Source: Peptoclostridium litorale DSM 5388 (GTDB taxonomy: Bacteria; Bacillota; Clostridia; Peptostreptococcales; Peptostreptococcaceae). Taken from it: a stretch of DNA of 64,000 nucleotides. The notes below the pieces were generated by a model that saw only the letters and a program-made list of their open reading frames with translations, was not told the DNA's origin and made no database searches. A program made the translations under genes and the position numbers. Location of the stretch: positions 1 to 64,000 of the forward strand of contig NZ_FSRH01000002.1 in assembly GCF_900141635.1 (NCBI RefSeq), given 5' to 3'. This document shows, one piece after another, positions 61,565 through 64,000 of this stretch. The stretch's first letter is position 1, and every line of letters starts with the position of its first letter.

Positions 61565-61705
61565 ATGCGGTTTGAAGCCAATAGAAGCGTACTGTTTGAG
61601 CGCAGCGAGTTTCAAATGGTTCTTGGCGATATGTGGAATGAGATTCATGCAGCCTCAAAGCGCAAGACGCGCAGAAGGTTCTTACCTCACATGCTCGTTA
61701 TATAA
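61565..61705 (+). other. Short open segment, MRFEANRSVLFERSEF type
   Basis: 46 codons, GC-richer than the surroundings, encoding RSVLFERSEFQMVLGDMWNEIHAASKRKTRRRFLPHML. There is no good ribosome site. The DNA string behind LFERSEF is familiar to me as recurrent intergenic sequence in Firmicutes, so it is more likely a dispersed element than a gene. Confidence 0.3.
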
Positions 61706-61729
61706 TAATGCCCTATGTTAATTTCGCAC

Positions 61730-61766
61730 AAAATAAAAAAGACCCTTTCGGGTCTTCTTTATTTTG
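61730..61766 (-). terminator. Terminator of rny
   Basis: AAGACCC-ttt-cGGGTCTT with AAAATAAA/TTTATTTT extensions, overlapping the rny stop; a T-run follows on the minus strand. Confidence 0.75.
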
Positions 61767-63300
61767 CATATTCTATAGCTCTGCTTTCTCTTATTACGTT
61801 CACCTTTATCTGACCTGGATACTCCAGTTCGTTTTCTATTCTAGAAGTTACTTCTTTAGCCATCAAGTATATCTCTTCATCTGCAACAAATTCCGGCTTA
61901 ACTATTATTCTTACTTCTCTTCCAGCCTGTATAGCAAATGACTTTTCAACTCCGTCAAATGAATTGCATATCTCTTCAAGCTTTTCAAGCCTCTTTATAT
62001 AAGATTCAAGAGTCTCTCTTCTTGCTCCCGGTCTTGCCGCTGAAACCGCGTCTGCAGCTGTGACAAGTATAGCTTCAAGGGTCTCAGGTTCATAGTCCCC
62101 GTGGTGAGTACTCATGTTGTGTATAACTTCTTTTGATTCCTTGTACTTTCTCAAAAGTTCCATTCCTATTTCAACATGGGTTCCCTCAACTTCATGGTCT
62201 ACAGCCTTTCCTATGTCATGAAGAAGTCCTGCTCTTTTGGCCATTTTAACGTCTGCTCCTATTTCAGAAGCCATTATTCCTGCCAAATGAGATACCTCTA
62301 TGGCATGTTTTAATACATTCTGGCCGTAGCTTGTTCTGTACTTAAGCCTTCCTAGAAGTTTTACAAGTTCTGGATGCAGGCCGTGGACTCCTGTTTCAAA
62401 TGTCGCCCTCTCGCCCTCTTCCTTTATGGTCTCTTCAACTTCCTTCTTAGCCTTTTCAATCATCTCTTCAATTCTTGCAGGGTGTATCCTTCCATCCGCT
62501 ATAAGCTTTTCAAGGGCTATTCTTGCGACTTCTCTTCTTATAGGGTCAAATCCTGAAAGTATTACCGCCTCTGGAGTATCATCTATGATAAGATCTATAC
62601 CTGTAAGAGTCTCGAGGGTTCTTATATTTCTTCCCTCTCTTCCTATTATTCTTCCCTTCATTTCATCGTTAGGCAGATTTACGACTGTTACAGTTGTCTC
62701 AGCAACATGATCTGCAGCACATCTTTGTATTGCCTGTGTTATTATTTCTTTAGACTTTTTGTCAGCCTCATCCTTTGCCTTGTTTTCTATGTCCTTTATC
62801 ATTATGGACATTTCATGCCTTGTCTTCTTCTCCGCGTCTGAAAGTATTATCTCCTTTGCCTGCTCAGATGTAAGGCTTGATATGCTTTCAAGCTTTTCAA
62901 TCTGCTGAGCCTTTATACCTTCAATTTCCGCATCTTTATTTTGGATCTCCTTGAGTTTAAGCTTTAGGTTTTCCTCTCTCTTTTCAAGGTTGTCCATTTT
63001 CTTATCAAGAGTCTCTTCCTTTTGTATTACCCTTCTTTCAAATCTTTGAAGCTCATTTCTTCTTTCTTTTACTTCTCTCTCATTTTCAGCTCTTGTCCTG
63101 TGTATTTCCTCTTTTGCCTCTAAAAGCTTTTCCTTTTTAATTGTAACCGCTTCCTGCTCTGAATCCTTAATCATCTTCTTTGCCAATTCTTCAGCAGAAC
63201 CGATTTTCTTTTCAGCAATACTTTTTCTTATTATATATCCTGCAAATCCACCTACTCCACTGCCAGCTAAAACTATTGCTACTACATTTAAAAAGTTAAT
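61759..63300 (-). CDS. rny: Ribonuclease Y
   Basis: About 513 residues: an N-terminal membrane anchor ([25 protein letters not shown]), a long charged coiled coil (about residues 30-200), a KH domain ([56 protein letters not shown]) and an HD domain with HD in [23 protein letters not shown]. It starts mRNA decay at the membrane. GGGAGGTGA lies before an ATT at 63300, the best-placed start; a GTG at 63309 falls inside the ribosome site itself. Neighbour of recA, as often in Clostridia. Confidence 0.95.
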   Translation of the reverse strand: MNFLNVVAIVLAGSGVGGFAGYIIRKSIAEKKIGSAEELAKKMIKDSEQEAVTIKKEKLLEAKEEIHRTRAENEREVKERRNELQRFERRVIQKEETLDKKMDNLEKREENLKLKLKEIQNKDAEIEGIKAQQIEKLESISSLTSEQAKEIILSDAEKKTRHEMSIMIKDIENKAKDEADKKSKEIITQAIQRCAADHVAETTVTVVNLPNDEMKGRIIGREGRNIRTLETLTGIDLIIDDTPEAVILSGFDPIRREVARIALEKLIADGRIHPARIEEMIEKAKKEVEETIKEEGERATFETGVHGLHPELVKLLGRLKYRTSYGQNVLKHAIEVSHLAGIMASEIGADVKMAKRAGLLHDIGKAVDHEVEGTHVEIGMELLRKYKESKEVIHNMSTHHGDYEPETLEAILVTAADAVSAARPGARRETLESYIKRLEKLEEICNSFDGVEKSFAIQAGREVRIIVKPEFVADEEIYLMAKEVTSRIENELEYPGQIKVNVIRESRAIEYAK

Positions 63301-63478
63301 GGTGTTCACCTCCCGTATTGATTCGTTTTCTCCAATTTTCAATATCAAATATACTATTTTCACATGAAGCACATGCTACAGATATTGTATAATTTTTTTA
63401 TTAAAGTGTCAAGTTATACAAAAAATGGAAATCGGCAGTACCGATAGTATACCAGTTCTGCCTCCACTAATTCCAATA

Positions 63479-64000
63479 TTATTTTTCTTCAGGTTTTACA
63501 CTTTTTTCATTTTTTTCAATTCCAGCCGCATTTTCCTCTGCATACTCGCCAAGACCAAAATGCTCCCTGATTTTTTCTTCTATCTCATCCGATATTTTAC
63601 TGTTCTCCGCCAGAAAACCCTTTGCGTTTTCTCTTCCCTGTCCAAGCCTTACATCATTGTAGCTGTACCATGCTCCCGACTTTTTCACTATGTTAAGGTC
63701 GGCACCTATGTCTAGTATTTCTCCGAGCTTGGATATACCTTCTCCGTACATTATGTCAAATTCGCACATTCTGAAAGGAGGTGCCACTTTGTTCTTCGCA
63801 ACCTTGACTCTTGTTCTGCTTCCAAGTATAGCGTCAGACTGTTTTATTATGTCCACTTTTCTAACGTCAAGTCTTAAAGACGAGTAGAATTTAAGAGCCC
63901 TTCCTCCAGTTGTAGTCTCAGGGTTTCCAAACATTATTCCAACCTTTTCTCTAAGCTGGTTTATGAATATAGTTGCACAGTTGGATTTTTTTATAGCTCC
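63479..64000 (-). CDS. recA: Recombinase RecA, C-terminal part (5' end outside window)
   Basis: 173 codons are present, beginning inside [48 protein letters not shown], which contains RecA DNA-binding loop L2, followed by the [48 protein letters not shown]-terminal domain and an acidic Glu/Asn/Lys tail. The Walker motifs lie upstream, beyond the window. RecA forms the filament that triggers LexA cleavage. The SOS promoter cannot be seen. A 178-bp gap separates it from rny. Confidence 0.97.
   Translation of the reverse strand, partial: GAIKKSNCATIFINQLREKVGIMFGNPETTTGGRALKFYSSLRLDVRKVDIIKQSDAILGSRTRVKVAKNKVAPPFRMCEFDIMYGEGISKLGEILDIGADLNIVKKSGAWYSYNDVRLGQGRENAKGFLAENSKISDEIEEKIREHFGLGEYAEENAAGIEKNEKSVKPEEK

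Overview
The window is low-GC, densely packed Gram-positive DNA, most likely from an anaerobic member of the Clostridia. The pointers are the order miaB-mutS-mutL-miaA-hfq followed by an aluminium-resistance/Met-gamma-lyase family gene and, further on, lexA; strong AGGAGG-type ribosome sites; frequent GTG/TTG (and apparently ATT) starts; Gram-positive SOS boxes; and a clostridial-type assimilatory sulfate cluster. The species cannot be fixed from sequence alone. No rRNA, tRNA or CRISPR array was recognised.

Layout. (1) 1-5.1 kb is a worn accessory region: the end of an IS21-type element against a TetR gene with a shortened front, a lone tyrosine recombinase with an unusual set of half-sites, a small ribbon-helix-helix-like gene, a frameshifted VOC gene and decaying membrane-protein genes. 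(2) 5.4-13.9 kb is one giant gene for a cyclic beta-1,2-glucan synthase-like protein of about 2,830 residues, followed by transposase wreckage (an IS1380-type remnant and a 292-bp IS5-family miniature element), a perfect 23-bp hairpin and an intact copy of the VOC gene. (3) 15.6-20.3 kb carries housekeeping and hypothetical genes (three GNAT-type genes, a DHH phosphoesterase, membrane proteins). (4) 20.5-21.8 kb is an encapsulin iron-storage nanocompartment operon: encapsulated ferritin cargo, then shell. (5) 21.8-23.2 kb holds a second lone recombinase, paralogous to the first and with the same three-half-site arrangement. (6) 23.3-36.1 kb contains lexA with a divergent YneA-like LysM gene, glutamine synthetase and the mismatch-repair/tRNA-modification block. 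(7) 36.4-46.5 kb has a stand-alone RsmH paralogue, a potassium channel, an ABC-2 exporter, an MFS transporter and unknown genes. (8) 46.8-57.5 kb is a sulfate-assimilation regulon: cysK, an Rrf2/CymR-like regulator, cysND, cysQ, an AprAB-like APS reductase, cysC and siroheme reductases. (9) The right end has a PadR regulator, a histidine phosphatase, an aminotransferase, a possible structured RNA, rny and the 3' part of recA.

How the genes work together. Sulfate is activated by CysDN to APS. APS can be reduced directly by the AprAB-like flavoprotein/ferredoxin pair and the sulfite reduced by the siroheme enzyme, while CysC and CysQ make and clear PAPS/PAP; sulfide then enters cysteine through CysK. 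A motif shared upstream of three of these transcription units suggests control by the adjacent Rrf2 regulator. The encapsulin pair oxidises and stores iron. LexA and its divergent LysM partner form the SOS checkpoint, and recA lies at the right edge.

The least explained feature is the pair of lone recombinases, about 20 kb apart. Each is preceded by one complete inverted-repeat site plus a third, inverted half-site 100-114 bp further out. The half-sites of the two loci align to a common CTGTTTnnCnATAAT pattern.
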